Part shown: positions 1-10,583 of the stretch, piece by piece | Numbering within the stretch: the first letter of the stretch is position 1 | Layout of the letters: each line of letters starts with the position of its first letter | NCBI RefSeq assembly: GCF_000003815.2 | Contig: NC_049982.1 | Location: 7,008,540-7,052,126 of the forward strand | Reading direction: 5' to 3' | Source: Branchiostoma floridae | Lineage: Eukaryota; Chordata; Leptocardii; Amphioxiformes; Branchiostomatidae | Length of the DNA: 43,587 bases | Position numbers and translations under genes: made by a program | The notes under the pieces: model-generated | The model's input: only the letters and a program-made list of their open reading frames with translations | What the model was told of the DNA's origin: nothing | Database searches by the model: none

Positions 1-3000
1 AAGTCGTCGAACACCCCTGCTGCGAAGTTGCTGCTCACCACGTTGAATTTGTCACTTGAGTCGTTTACCGAAGCGTCGAGCCGTTCTTGCGCTAGGCTCC
101 AAAGAGCGTCAAAATGGCTGTATTCACTGATGGACGTGTTAGGCGACTGATTGCCGTCGGAGCCTCCTGTAAGAAATAGAAACACTCAATCTATAATGGA
201 CTTAAAGTTACTATTTTCCGTGAGATATTTCTTCACGCCTATCTGTTCTTTTTGTGTTTTATTTGTTTGTATTAGTGCGTGTCCGAAGGTATTTTAGTGT
301 CAGTTTGAGGTGGTCCGAGCTACCAGGTATACCAGATATGCGAGTGGAGAATGCGGTAATGACTGATAGCGATGGCAACACGCAGTATCCACACAGTAAT
401 TTAGATCTTCATCTTTTCATGACTAAAAATATTTTTAGTTGTGACTTGAATGTCATTTTGTTGCTTGTCAGCTTGCATTGTACATACAAACATAACGTTG
501 GGTATGAATATCTACCTACCTGGCAAGCATTTATTTGACTCACCGAGGGAAGAGCCCTTTGTTTTGGTCCTTACAAGGCTCGGTACGCGTGGCACGAGGA
601 CCATACTAGGCACGCGAGTGGTGATGACCGGGTCCCTCTGCGTGGTGGACAAATTCTTGGGTACGACGGTTGCAGACGTGCACCTCTCGCGACTGCCGTA
701 CCCGCCAGACTCGCCGCTCACCATGCCGATGACGTGACCGGGCAGTACCCCTACCTGTCCGTCAGTCATCCTCACGGCATGCACACGTGTCTCTAGATCT
801 GTCAATGAAAACAGTTTTTATGCAACAATGAGAATCTGACAACGTCTTCCAAAGATTATAAACTGTAACGAGTAAACCTACAACCAGTGCAACGAACACT
901 TCTGCTTTGCAATTATCATACATTGTCTGTGGTGTCATATAGGGATAAACATTAACAATATCGAGTACATTGTGTAATCTTACTAATTGGCTAGACTGTT
1001 TTCTAAATAGTTGACACCTGACGTTTAGTTATTTAAGTTTGATCTTTGATTTCAATTTTGATTCAGTTGTTGTGATTTTGTGTTATTTTATGTTGGGGTC
1101 TCCCGGCCCCCCAGGAGGTATTGAAAAACGCCAATAGGCGATGTATTTTCCTGGATAAATAAATAAACTGAAACTGAACTGAAACTGTTTTCTTTAGCGG
1201 GGTTACATTTTGCTGTCTAAGAATGTCATTCTCGCGTCATCTCCATAACCAGCGTGTTAATACTAGTAAGACTATTCAATCGAATTGCCGAATACAAATT
1301 TTCAGAGATAACTTACCTTCCATATGTCCATAAATCTTCACTACGTCACCTTCTTCAAACACGATAGGTTTGTCTGCTGTATCCGTGATCGAAAAGCTCT
1401 CTGTAATGACGCCATACTCCACGTCTGTAGAACGCAACATACACATGATTTCACATAATGACCATATGAAATAGGTATCTATGTCTGCTATTTATATCTG
1501 CTGATAGCTTCGCTCACTATTTTCAGTGCGACCCAAAATACAAGATAACAGAACCAGATGTTGTGCTGCAGTGCCAGAACAAGTCACGAGGGGCCATATT
1601 CGAAGTTGACAATACCTAACCACATTACAAATATAACAAAGATCCACTTATAATATTTCGAGTCATATTGTCCATAAACAGACCCCGCACAAAAACGGCA
1701 CCTAAAACATAACCTTCTTGGCAAAAGGTGACAAAAAGGGTGTAGTGCCACATTGTTATTGTCTGTCAAAAACCCAATAAAAAACATTCGTTAACATCGT
1801 TAGAACTTAAGATAGTACATCTAAGCCGTACTGGCAGACAATGGACTGGCCCTCTGGAAGGGTCAGCAAAATATTGTAAGAAAATTGTTGCCATCGTTTC
1901 CCACCTTCATCGGTATCATTTGAAACTTGCTCATCCGAGACGGGTACAGACAGCAAGAGGTCGACGTCATCACTGAAAAAATACACAATACTATTAAATA
2001 GAACTATCTTTGATTTTTGTGGCTGAGATAGATAAGGTTGTAAAACAGATGGAGGAATAATATTTCAACATTGATTAAAGTTTGATTTTGCCCACACCAA
2101 AATTAAATAGCATTTATACTCAAGCAATTGGATATGATTGGGGAAAGGGTCAGACGTTTCAGATGACATCCGTTATCTTTCGTCAGTGACACCTTTCCAG
2201 AACTATCATAGAGTGGAATTTGTTATCACCAAGCACAGTAGGGGCATATTCTCTGAATAATTTTAAAGAACGCTTGCAGATAGATGTGCAAAGGTTAGGT
2301 GTGACGGGTCGTTCAATCAAGGAGCTTAAAAAAAATTTAAGCTCCTTGGTTCAATGTATTATAACCACCTTTCGAAGCTGGTGTCTTACCGGCTATATAG
2401 ATACAAATACAGATACAGAGATCCAGGTTGGTTTTACCTAGTTTCCGGATGCAGGACCAGTTCCTCCATGACTCCCCTGTGGTTGGCCGCCAGTGTGATC
2501 TGGTACAGATCCTCCATGCCGAACGCGCGGCACAGCGCCTGTCCTACCGACAGTACCTCCAGCAGCCGCCGTGGGGCGTAGTCCTGCACAGCTAGGCCGT
2601 CCGTTGCCTCTCTGGAAAAGTACGGTAGTTAAAATGTGTGACTGTAATACTGATTCAAATCGATCATTAGGGTAAGGTCAGGTAAAAAGATGACTGTAGT
2701 GCCAATTCATGTCTTCCATATGGCAAAATTTATTTCGGCGTAAGTTATTAGCGTTAACGCGTTATATCGTTATACAGTTCATTAAGTTTCTTTAACTCTA
2801 AGATAATTGCCTAATTGCCCTGTTAGGTTTAATCAGGTTTGGTATGTGTGTTGATATGCCACTGAATCCTTATTCTGGCGTTCTCGAACTCCTGTATTTG
2901 TATCTTTGATATTTATAACTGAGTTAATGACATCGTGTTTAGCTATTGCTCGGTACTTCTAAGCAACCAACTGGATGATGATGATGATGATGATATCATT

Positions 3001-6000
3001 AACCATTGGTGCACGACTAGAAATATTCATCGTGCGTCAATCCTACAATTACATATACATACATAACTTCAGGTAAAATCCTCACCTCCTTGTGATGAGT
3101 ATCATGTCGTTGAAGAGGAACATCAGCACAGGTGCTTCCGGTGAGGAGATCCTTCCTCCCCGTAACTCGCTGAACTCTCCCACCCTCTCCAGCCAGCGGT
3201 CAGGAGAAGCCACTTCAACTTCCTGGGAAGGACAAGCGCGATGAAAGGAAATGGCAGTTATACCAATAAGGAGTTACTCAAGCAACTGGATATGATTTTG
3301 TAAACGGTCAGACGTTTTAAATATAGCATCCACCATCTTTCGTCTGTGACACTGGCACAATGACAATTATTCATGTAGTGCATTAGCATTACAACTTGTA
3401 CCCTTGGTTTCGAAGTCACCGTTATGTGTAGATGCATAGGAAAAACATTACAAAGCAATAAAAACGAGCTATCAACACAAATACTAACCTTTGTTTTACG
3501 AAAGGTGAGTTTCTCCTGCAGTTCGAGTGATTCTGTCATGGCGGCTACAGCTTCCTCGCATGTCTTGATTGTCTGCAAGCATTAAAGCATTTGGATAAGG
3601 GTAGAATATTTTTTATCTATCAACAGAAGATAATCATTATTGTAAACCGTAACTTGGAACGGAAAGTCGAACAATGTACCCCACGGGGATCATACTATGA
3701 ACAGTCATATATTATGATAAAACTTGCGTAGTCCATGGGTATTCCAGAGAAAAGTTACCTTTTCCATCGCCTTGATAATCTCGTAAGCAGATCTTTCTTC
3801 GCTGGATCCCTTAGGGGCATGTCGCAATATACCCTGTAAGAGGAGACTGTGTCAATACAAAGCCTCGACTCCAAAATCAAAATTGATAAATATGACAATG
3901 TCAACAACTGTGTTCTGTCATTTCTTTATCTATATTTTTTATTTGTTTGTTCAGCTGTTTAAAAAAAATTGCCAGGGCTGCCCAACTAACCATACGCTAT
4001 AAGGCTAACCCTGGGAGAGAAAGTACATGTTACATATAAATTCACGAGCATTAGCTTACAAACAATAATGATTACAAATTTTACATCACAAATCACAATC
4101 AGTACCCGCTAAAAATCACAGCATGAGTAGTACATGTATTGACATTAATTAACACAGAGCCAGGCTTAAATTTGGCTTTGAAGGAGCTCACCTCAAACAC
4201 CGTTTTGAGCTTGGTGATGTGTTGTTGAGGAATCTTCAGGAAAGAGTCGAGCCTGTTCCCGCAACAACGTGGGTAGATCTCCAGCTGGTCGATTCTCACG
4301 GCGAATTCGCCACTTGCTTGCCTGCAGGTATGTATATCATAAAGTGAACTTTTGTTAGTAATCATTACAACTTTTGACAGAATATATAAGCAAAGGAACA
4401 AAAGTCAATCTGTTGAAGTAAGCATATCATAGCCTGCGCATAATGATTAGATTCGTCTACTATTCGATAGCTGATTTACGTCTAAGTGGAAATCATCTTT
4501 TCTTCAAATTTGTATCAACAGTTAGCTATCAATGACTTCAAATAAATCAGATCAGAAAGTTGACAACATACAGCAGTTTCTGCAGCAGAGCTTGCTGATA
4601 GACCGCCGTCCTGCAGTACGTGTGATAGTCCATGAAGTAACGGTTGTAGGTGTCCAGGGTCAGGAACTCAGTCATCAAGACGTCACGATGGAAGCTCTGT
4701 TTTAGCTCCTTTACTAGGCTGAACATGGTAAAAGATGTTGGGATGAGGTGACATTGAAAAGTAAATAAAACAAAAGGAATTTGTGTACCATTTGATTATG
4801 ATTTGTTTATTACGCCCACCAAACAGGGTATGGATCCGATTTGGCTGGCTGTTTTGTAGCATTTTTGTAGCATCATGAGTGAGTGAGTGAGTGAGTGAGT
4901 GAGTGAGTGAGTGAGTGAGTGAGTGAGGNNNNNNNNNNNNNNNNNNNNNNNNNNNNNNNNNNNNNNNNNNNNNNNNNNNNNNNNNNNNNNNNNNNNNNNN
5001 NNNNNNNNNNNNNNNNNNNNNNNNNNNNNNNNNNNNNNNNNNNNNNNNNNNNNNNNNNNNNNNNNNNNNNNNNNNNNNNNNNNNNNNNNNNNNNNNNNNN
5101 NNNNNNNNNNNNNNNNNNNNNNNNNNNNNNNNNNNNNNNNNNNNNNNNNNNNNNNNNNNNNNNNNNNNNNNNNNNNNNNNNNNNNNNNNNNNNNNNNNNN
5201 NNNNNNNNNNNNNNNNTGATCACTGCTATATATGTACCTATGAACATGTTACAACTGTGAAGGTACTGTGAGCCAGTCTGAAATGCCAACGTCGCAAATT
5301 TTTCTTCATTTGACAAATTTGGGGACAGAATCATGCAACAAAAAGATAATTGTTCTATAATGAAAACCTCTTGAATGCACTTCACTTTCGTAGTGCGGGG
5401 AGGCTATCTCCCTTGGTATTTGAGCATACCTCTTGCAAGGCCACCTCTTTATCCTGAAGCTGTTCAACCCTAGCATCCTTTTTGACCTGTCACGTGAAGG
5501 AAAATAGTGTAATTAATAATATGCCTTTTTTAAGTAAGCAAACGTTTCTTCATATTGTGTACTACGGTAACAATTCAGTTAATCAATTAACAGTCAGATT
5601 ATTCACATGCACTTTTGCGAAAGTACCATTGAGAAATTCCGCCAGAGAGATCTCGTCCGACCCCTCATGATCCCAGCGCCTTGAGCCTCTGCCTCCGCGC
5701 CATGTGCCTCTGCTCCCGCCGTGTCCTGGTGTTCCTCCTGCATTTCTGAGTTCTGGTACAACGGACCTGCAGCGTGGTGCAAAATGTGGTTTTACAGCAC
5801 ACTTTGAAAAAGTTATCGGTGTATTTAGATATTATAAATGGTTTAGCTTGTTGTTAAAATAAAGGCAGTCTGAAATTATACAGCAGCATGTAGAAATAAA
5901 CGGCTTGGTATATACTTCAACTTTCATGAAAACAATGCAAGATTTGCATTATCCATAGATCGCAACCAGTGCAATGGTCGCTTGAGTAGAGCGATCGCCT

Positions 6001-8465
6001 TGCATTCGGCAGGTCGTGAGTTCAATCCACGGTCGAGTCATACCAAAGACTAAACACACCGCCACCAGTGGACTAGCCCCCTGTTGTAGTGATTGCACAA
6101 AGTCGTGTAGCCCAGGGCTACAGAAAATGGAGGTGAGTACCAGACTATGCACCACTTTAAAGTAAAAAAAAAAAAAAAACATAGATTTTGTCTCTCACCG
6201 GCATGGAACATCTCCTCGTCCTGTTCATCTACGAAGCTTTCTTTCGATCCTGCAGTTCTCAGAGTCTTCACCAGCTCCATGATGGCGCTTCTGTCTTCAG
6301 GCTGCTGTACCTTCAGCTCTTCCGCGAGCCTCTCCTCCGTCAGGGCCAGCAGCGCCTCTCCATCAATTTTCTTGCTGTAGAACTTCTTTCTGTATGTCGT
6401 GAGATGTTTTGGCCATGACGCCTGTTTGGGGACAGCAGTCAAACTCAGAAATCTTTTCACAGTATTCAAATTTACGACTCGACATTCCATAGACAGTTGT
6501 TATATGTGGAGCTCGATTACTGAACAATTCTCATGATTACCTTTATCCAAGCTTTGACGTCTTTCCTGGTCCAGTGACGAACTACTTCCTGGTCGGGTCC
6601 TTCCGGATCGTCCATTGATGGCACACTCGTTTGTCTGAACGTTTTTGTTGCACCCGTTGGAGTGGGGAGGCTCGTCCTCCTGGTGCCAAGTGAAGATTTT
6701 CCGGCAGAGGGCGCTTCTGAACTATGGGAAATCTTGAAAGTGGACCGGGGTGTTAATGGTACGTCAAGAAAGTTTTGTTATTATTTGAATTAGCACTGCA
6801 GTCGAGGAATATGTTGGATATCAGCAGCATTTAGCAGCAACACAACTTTGAAATAATTATTCAAAATAGCTTTATGCATATAGCCACGTAATTGACCTCA
6901 AGTCATGCATCGGTGAACGCAATGTAGCCTTTTATATTGTTGACTGTATATTGCCTATTTACCAGCCCCTAATAATAGCCTAAGACTAGTTGGACAGGCA
7001 TTGCTGTATTTCCTTCTATACAGCCGAATCAAATTAGATCAAATCAAATTAGATCAAATGATCGCTGACCAAAACCAGAAAATGTGTCAAACGTACCTGT
7101 CTAAAGAGGTGCGGAAGACTTTTTCTCTTTTTCTTCGGCAACGGTGGGGGTTTGTCTGGAAAGTTGGAAGCGGTCTCCTGAAAGCCGTGAACAGTTTCAT
7201 CAGGTTGGTATGGTAACTCTGGTATTTGAAGGCATGACTGTTTCTTGTTCTTTTTTTAGCTACTGTATCTGTATCTATATAGCCGGTATAACCACCGTTC
7301 GACGTAACACATCAGCTTTGCAGGCACGCGGCGCGGCAGCAGCTGGTTATATTACACCGAACGACTCATTACCCCTAACTTTTGCACATCTATCTGTAAG
7401 CGTTCTTTAAAACTACCTAGAGAAGATGCCCCTACTGTACTTGGTGATAACAAGTTCCACTCTACGATAGTTCTGGGAAAGTACGAATTTTTGAACACAT
7501 CAATCCTAGGTATGTCACTGAACAAATGGACTTTTGTTACACTCCCACAGCTTTGTTTCCACAGACGTTTGTACCGCAACAATGTATATATATATATATA
7601 TATATACATATATGCAGGTGCACATATTGTTGCGGTACAATGTGAACCAGTCAGAACTGCCCTGGGGAAGGTGGCAGACGGCCTCTTAAACGTTGGTGAA
7701 GTTAAAGCTGTGGTTGTGTAAAATGTGTCTTAGTTCGTTTCGTAAATTAAATGTTGAACTCAAGTAAAATCGAGGAAGATGAACGTCTCTTTTGTCACTT
7801 TTTTCACAAGCGAAGATAAAAAACAAGAACACTTCATTTCAATCAACTTTTTAGCTCTCTTTTGACAAACGTTTATTAGCCTAATCTCGAAGCAGCCGGT
7901 CCTGTGCCCTATCACCTGTTACACCTCGGGGGAGGCGAGCTGCTGAAGATTGAATACAACACCGATGTTGCAGATAAAGGCGTAAAACACTGAGAATGAG
8001 CAGGATCCTTACGTTTGCTTTGAGATTATAACTGTAACCATGGTCGTACGTACATATCTAATGTCACAACCGGCAAAAAGGACAACTTGATTTGAAAATG
8101 TACTCACGTCTAGTGAGGTCACCTCGGTTGAACGTATACGATACCTGTAAGTAACATGGGGATGACATGTTAACATTTATCTAATCATGATTTACTAATC
8201 ACATGTTACTTTTGCTACGTACGAATACCCGTATACCGAACTTTGTCTTGGAATTTGGAAAAGAGTGTGTAACAGACTTCATAACAACAGTTCTAACCTT
8301 TGCTTTCTTATGGAGACCGGTATGGGAGGGGGGAATTGATCCTCTGTTTCCTCCCCCGTCCTACCCACGTCTGCAGGGAGGGTGTGGCGGCTTCTGGACT
8401 CGTCTACAGCGTGAGATGCTGGTTCCTCTTGAGGGGATGTCTGTGAGCGTCCCCCGGAAATGTCA
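1..8465 (-). CDS. Gene A: ephexin-family RhoGEF (SAM-DH-PH-SH3), 3' end beyond the window, one DH exon lost in a gap
   Basis: Exons in transcript order: 8465-8298, 8144-8108, 7177-7097, 6732-6541, 6421-6199, 5766-5627, 5486-5430, (one hidden in the N gap), 4718-4572, 4321-4192, 3833-3759, 3572-3489, 3222-3086, 2611-2438, 1972-1905, 1424-1317, 798-544, 166-1 (continues). All visible junctions have AG/GT borders and matching phases. Protein order: acidic/proline segment; KPPPLPKKK SH3-binding motif; SAM split over two exons (HWTRKDVKAWIK, then WPKHLTTYRKKFYSKK); a YQN motif; the LWRNFSM...LQE segment that precedes DH in ephexins; DH; PH (WLERVGEFSEL, then VQDYAPRRLLEV); SH3 (VEYGVITESF to GQVGVLPGHVI). 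It is inferred to exchange GDP for GTP on Rho GTPases at the cell cortex. Six exons have exactly the same length as in gene B (223, 57, 130, 75, 84, 174 nt), so the two are duplicates. Oddities: the SH3 half 798-544 lacks the usual tryptophan, and the frame continues more than 100 codons beyond SH3. Confidence 0.88.
1050..1190 (+). mobile_element. Non-LTR retrotransposon 3' tail
   Basis: A CCCGGCCCCCCAGGAGG hairpin-like motif is followed by AATAGGCG, then GGATAAATAAATAAACTG and a short AACTGAAACTG simple tail. This resembles CR1/L2-type LINE 3' ends in marine animals. No protein is left. It sits in a gene A intron. Confidence 0.45.
2177..2430 (+). mobile_element. LINE 3' fragment (reverse-transcriptase C-terminal remnant)
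   Basis: Conceptual translation from about 2185 reads a degraded version of RTIVEWNLLSPSTVGA...FKERLQIDVQ, the C-terminal tail typical of LINE reverse transcriptases (FFxRTIxxWNxLP...FKxxL). The same family recurs at 7262-7590 and 13571-13675; 2177 and 7262 share the downstream CCGGCTATATAGATAC segment. It contains a 13-bp hairpin at 2318-2348 and lies in a gene A intron. Confidence 0.65.
2974..2994. repeat. (GAT)7 microsatellite
   Basis: Seven exact GAT units in a gene A intron. Confidence 0.9.
4878..4928. repeat. (GAGT)n tetranucleotide microsatellite
   Basis: About 12 uninterrupted GAGT units run straight into the N gap. It is intronic in gene A and its full length is unknown. Confidence 0.95.
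4929..5216. other. Assembly gap (288 N) in gene A
   Basis: A run of N lies between the 5430 donor and 4718 acceptor of gene A. The flanking exons leave phase 0 and enter phase 2, exactly the phases of the 161-nt first DH exon of gene B (26486-26646). No matching frame is visible in the sequenced part of that intron, so the exon most likely lies under the Ns. The left edge is a GAGT microsatellite, a plausible cause of the gap. Confidence 0.95.
5961..6179 (+). mobile_element. tRNA-derived SINE with poly(A) tail and 7-bp target-site duplication
   Basis: The head resembles a tRNA gene: A-box-like TGGTCGCTTGAGTAGAGCG, an anticodon-loop-like CTTGCATTCGG, and B-box-like GTCGTGAGTTCAATCC. An unrelated body of about 130 bp follows, ending in about 16 A at 6164-6179. 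The flanks carry the direct repeat CATAGAT at 5954-5960 and 6180-6186, a good target-site duplication. The insertion lies in a gene A intron with its far target-site copy only about 11 nt from the splice donor at 6198. It is a SINE rather than a working tRNA gene: it lacks an acceptor stem and carries a poly(A) tail. Confidence 0.85.
7262..7590 (-). mobile_element. LINE 3' fragment (reverse-transcriptase C-terminal remnant)
   Basis: The minus strand encodes VFKNSYFPRTIVEWNLLS followed by FKERLQIDVQKLG, the reverse-transcriptase C-terminal tail seen also at 2177-2430, then a non-coding 3' tail. Only about 85 residues remain. It is intronic in gene A, in the same transcriptional direction. Confidence 0.7.
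7569..7640. repeat. (TA)n tract inside an inverted repeat
   Basis: A TA run at 7585-7606 lies inside 17-bp arms: TTGTACCGCAACAATGT at 7569-7585 and its near-complement ATATTGTTGCGGTACAA at 7624-7640. It could extrude as a hairpin and marks the edge of the LINE fragment in a gene A intron. Confidence 0.8.
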
Positions 8466-8716
8466 CTGAAAGATGGCTGCTTTAAGTGCACATACGCAGT
8501 ACGAGAACGAGAGGGTTACAATGGGGCACACCATCCTTAGACCACACCACCTACTCACCCGACATGCTTATTACTGTTTCACCGAAAACAGGAAGTGAGG
8601 CAAACAATCAGATTCTACAAATGGAGACACTTTCTTGGTGAAAACACCGCTTCAAATACTCGAATATCTTTTCCTCGCAAACACATTAAATGGCTTCCAG
8701 GGAAAGACGGCAATAT

Positions 8717-9602
8717 AACATGCATTGGCATAATACCGGTCATGAGCCTTATACCGGTCGATTAAAAATAGTGGAACTTAAAGAGATCTACACATGCAAC
8801 AATAGTTATTTCTGAGGTATGCACACTTCAGACATCTAGGTGTCCAATACATAATTTACAAAGCATCGATAACAATGCATTCGAAGACAACAAGGCCAAA
8901 CGTTTTCAGGTCATTTTCGGGGCAGGCGAGCTCGTCGTGGGACAAACACACTGTCACGTTCATCGCCAGATTTGTAGATAATAATCACATGTGCTCACGG
9001 CACAAGACGAGCATGATTCAACAGCAATCTTGAATTTCTTTTGGTGACCTACAACTCGTGTAAAAGTGTGAGGAACCGTTGCATTATCGCCCGGATCTAC
9101 GGCTGAATGGGTCAAATTGAACGTACGCCGCCATTTTCCCGCCATTTTTAATGCTACGGCCAGCAGTAAAGTTTTACGTCATAGCGGTTGTGACGGACCA
9201 AAATTAAATGAAAATTCTTGTCAGTATACGCCCATTTTCTCATGACTTTTTGTATGCTCATGCAGATTTTTGTTTTGTGCAACTACTAACAGGAAAGAAT
9301 GGAACAACAGAGGATGTATAAAGGTACATAGCGGCAGTTAATTGTGCCGTGTTTCGTTCGACCGGTATAGTGCACCCCCTTCCAACCACGCGCCCGTTCT
9401 TCGTGCAATTCCGCGGTGTGTTCCAATTACGATATTATGTTTTTAGCAGGACCAGAGAGACAAAATAATTTACACAGAAGAAGTGGCAAAGGTAAGCTGT
9501 AACAGCAACATGTAACTGGAGAAAATGATGCGTTGATCATTTGCCAATTAGCATTGCTTGAGAAATTGCAGTAAACCGACCGGTATTATGCCAATGGATG
9601 TT
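8717..9602. mobile_element. Possible 0.9-kb inverted-repeat element upstream of exon 8465 of gene A
   Basis: CATTGGCATAATACCGGTC at 8723-8741 recurs exactly as its reverse complement at 9578-9596. One mismatch allows extension to about 25 bp (TAACAT outer ends). Between them is AT-rich sequence plus a GCCGCCATTTTCCCGCCATTTT motif. No transposase is visible. It could be a non-autonomous DNA transposon; the evidence is the inverted repeat only. Confidence 0.4.
9127..9150. promoter_or_regulatory. YY1-like GCCGCCATTTT / CCGCCATTTT pair
   Basis: Two adjacent CCGCCATTTT-type motifs (AAAATGGCGG on the minus strand) resemble YY1 sites found at TATA-less promoters. They lie between gene A exons 9991-10294 and 8298-8465. 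They could mark an internal promoter or an early exon; the minus-strand ATG here opens a 61-codon frame whose donors do not fit the phase of exon 8465. Confidence 0.25.
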
Positions 9603-9990
9603 AACTGTTCAGACTTTGATTAATTGTTATCATTTTCATCTCAATTGGAACAAATAAAAATCGGTCGCCGGTACAGTTTGGCATTTTCTTTTTCCAAACA
9701 ACTTTTTCTGGCTTTTAACTCTTAAAAGAGTTAGATATGGGCGCTTCTTTTATTCATGATCAGGGGTCTGGCGAAATACAATTATTTGAATCTCATGAAA
9801 AGAGCTGAATCCTAGAAAAAGGCTACATTTCTTTCACCAATACGTTGTTTCCAGCAAAGAAATTGTCGCCAATCGAGCGTGCCCACTCTCCCAGGTATGC
9901 CATATTTTCACCACACCCAGCCCGGGTCACAACAGGCTCAACCTTACGCCTCCACCGCATGCACACGCGCAGTTCACCTGACCAACTCAC

Positions 9991-10294
9991 CCGCTGGAGC
10001 GTGACGTCACTCCATCGTCAAACGCCGGGAGCTTAAGCTTGGAGTACTGGTTAGATTTGGTACGGTTTAGATTTTCCAGTCTCGGGAATGTCGCGGGCTT
10101 CTCACCACCTCTAACATGGTGGATATGTTTATCTGTTGCAGTGCCTGTGCCAGTGCTATCCGCACTACCGGGTGGCTTCAGCGGTGATCTGGGGGGAGGG
10201 GGCGGTGTGCTATCCGCACTACCCGACGTCTTCAGTGGTGATCTGGGGGGAGGGGGCGGCGGTACGTCTGGTTTGAGAGCTCTCGGACCACCCG
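9991..10294 (-). CDS. Candidate upstream proline-rich exon of gene A
   Basis: An open frame on the minus strand ends at a strong donor (AGCGG|GTGAGT at 9991/9990) in phase 2. That phase is exactly what the 8465 acceptor of the next exon needs (GG+T, Gly). A possible acceptor (AACATGCAG) sets the start at 10294 in phase 1, the same entry and exit phases as the large proline-rich exon of gene B. The peptide is basic and Pro/Ser-rich with two tandem 18-residue units built on PPPPPRSPLK and ending GSADST. These are probable SH3-binding sites in a disordered N-terminal region. There is no ATG in this frame, so at least one more 5' exon is needed and was not found. The sequence just upstream is broken by an N gap with a flanking duplication. 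The exon borders, particularly the 5' one, are tentative. Confidence 0.55.
10153..10260 (-). repeat. Two tandem 54-bp units in the gene A proline-rich exon
   Basis: Plus-strand units start with GTGCTATCCGC at 10153 and 10207 and share the G-run CTGGGGGGAGGGGGCGG. In the minus-strand frame each encodes 18 residues (PPPPPRSPLK followed by an SGSADST-type tail). The 54-bp period keeps the frame, so the duplication adds a proline motif without breaking the exon. The G-rich plus strand could also form secondary structure. Confidence 0.8.
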
Positions 10295-10333
10295 CTGCAT
10301 GTTTGCAAAGAACCAATTATGCAATTACCAAGA

Positions 10334-10408
10334 AGCGAGAGGAAGTCGAATGTCCTAGAATAGATTAGACGCATATCTACATGTGTTTGATTGTTTCCAT
10401 TGTTACAT
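10334..10408. repeat. 75-bp sequence duplicated exactly across the 100-N gap (left copy)
   Basis: Identical to 10509-10583, beginning AGCGAGAGGAAGTCG and ending TTGTTACAT. Perfect identity directly on both edges of a placeholder gap suggests two contig ends that should have been merged. Confidence 0.9.
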
Positions 10409-10508
10409 NNNNNNNNNNNNNNNNNNNNNNNNNNNNNNNNNNNNNNNNNNNNNNNNNNNNNNNNNNNNNNNNNNNNNNNNNNNNNNNNNNNNNNNNNNNN
10501 NNNNNNNN
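10409..10508. other. Assembly gap (exactly 100 N)
   Basis: Exactly 100 N, a conventional placeholder for a gap of unknown size. It is bounded on both sides by the same 75-bp sequence. Confidence 0.95.
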
Positions 10509-10583
10509 AGCGAGAGGAAGTCGAATGTCCTAGAATAGATTAGACGCATATCTACATGTGTTTGATTGTTTCCATTGTTACAT
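10509..10583. repeat. 75-bp sequence duplicated exactly across the 100-N gap (right copy)
   Basis: Exact second copy of 10334-10408. Confidence 0.9.

Noticed and set aside
5963-6035. Functional tRNA gene
   Set aside because: A- and B-box-like segments are present, but there is no acceptor stem, and the unit has a long unrelated body, poly(A) and target duplication, so it is a SINE.
8960-9145. 61-codon minus-strand frame starting MAGKWRRTF as a first exon of gene A
   Set aside because: Available donors leave phase 1, whereas the next exon at 8465 needs phase 2; there is no other support.
10039-10368. 109-codon Gly-rich open frame on the plus strand
   Set aside because: It mirrors the proline-rich minus-strand exon; the minus frame has a strong donor with the right phase, the plus frame does not.
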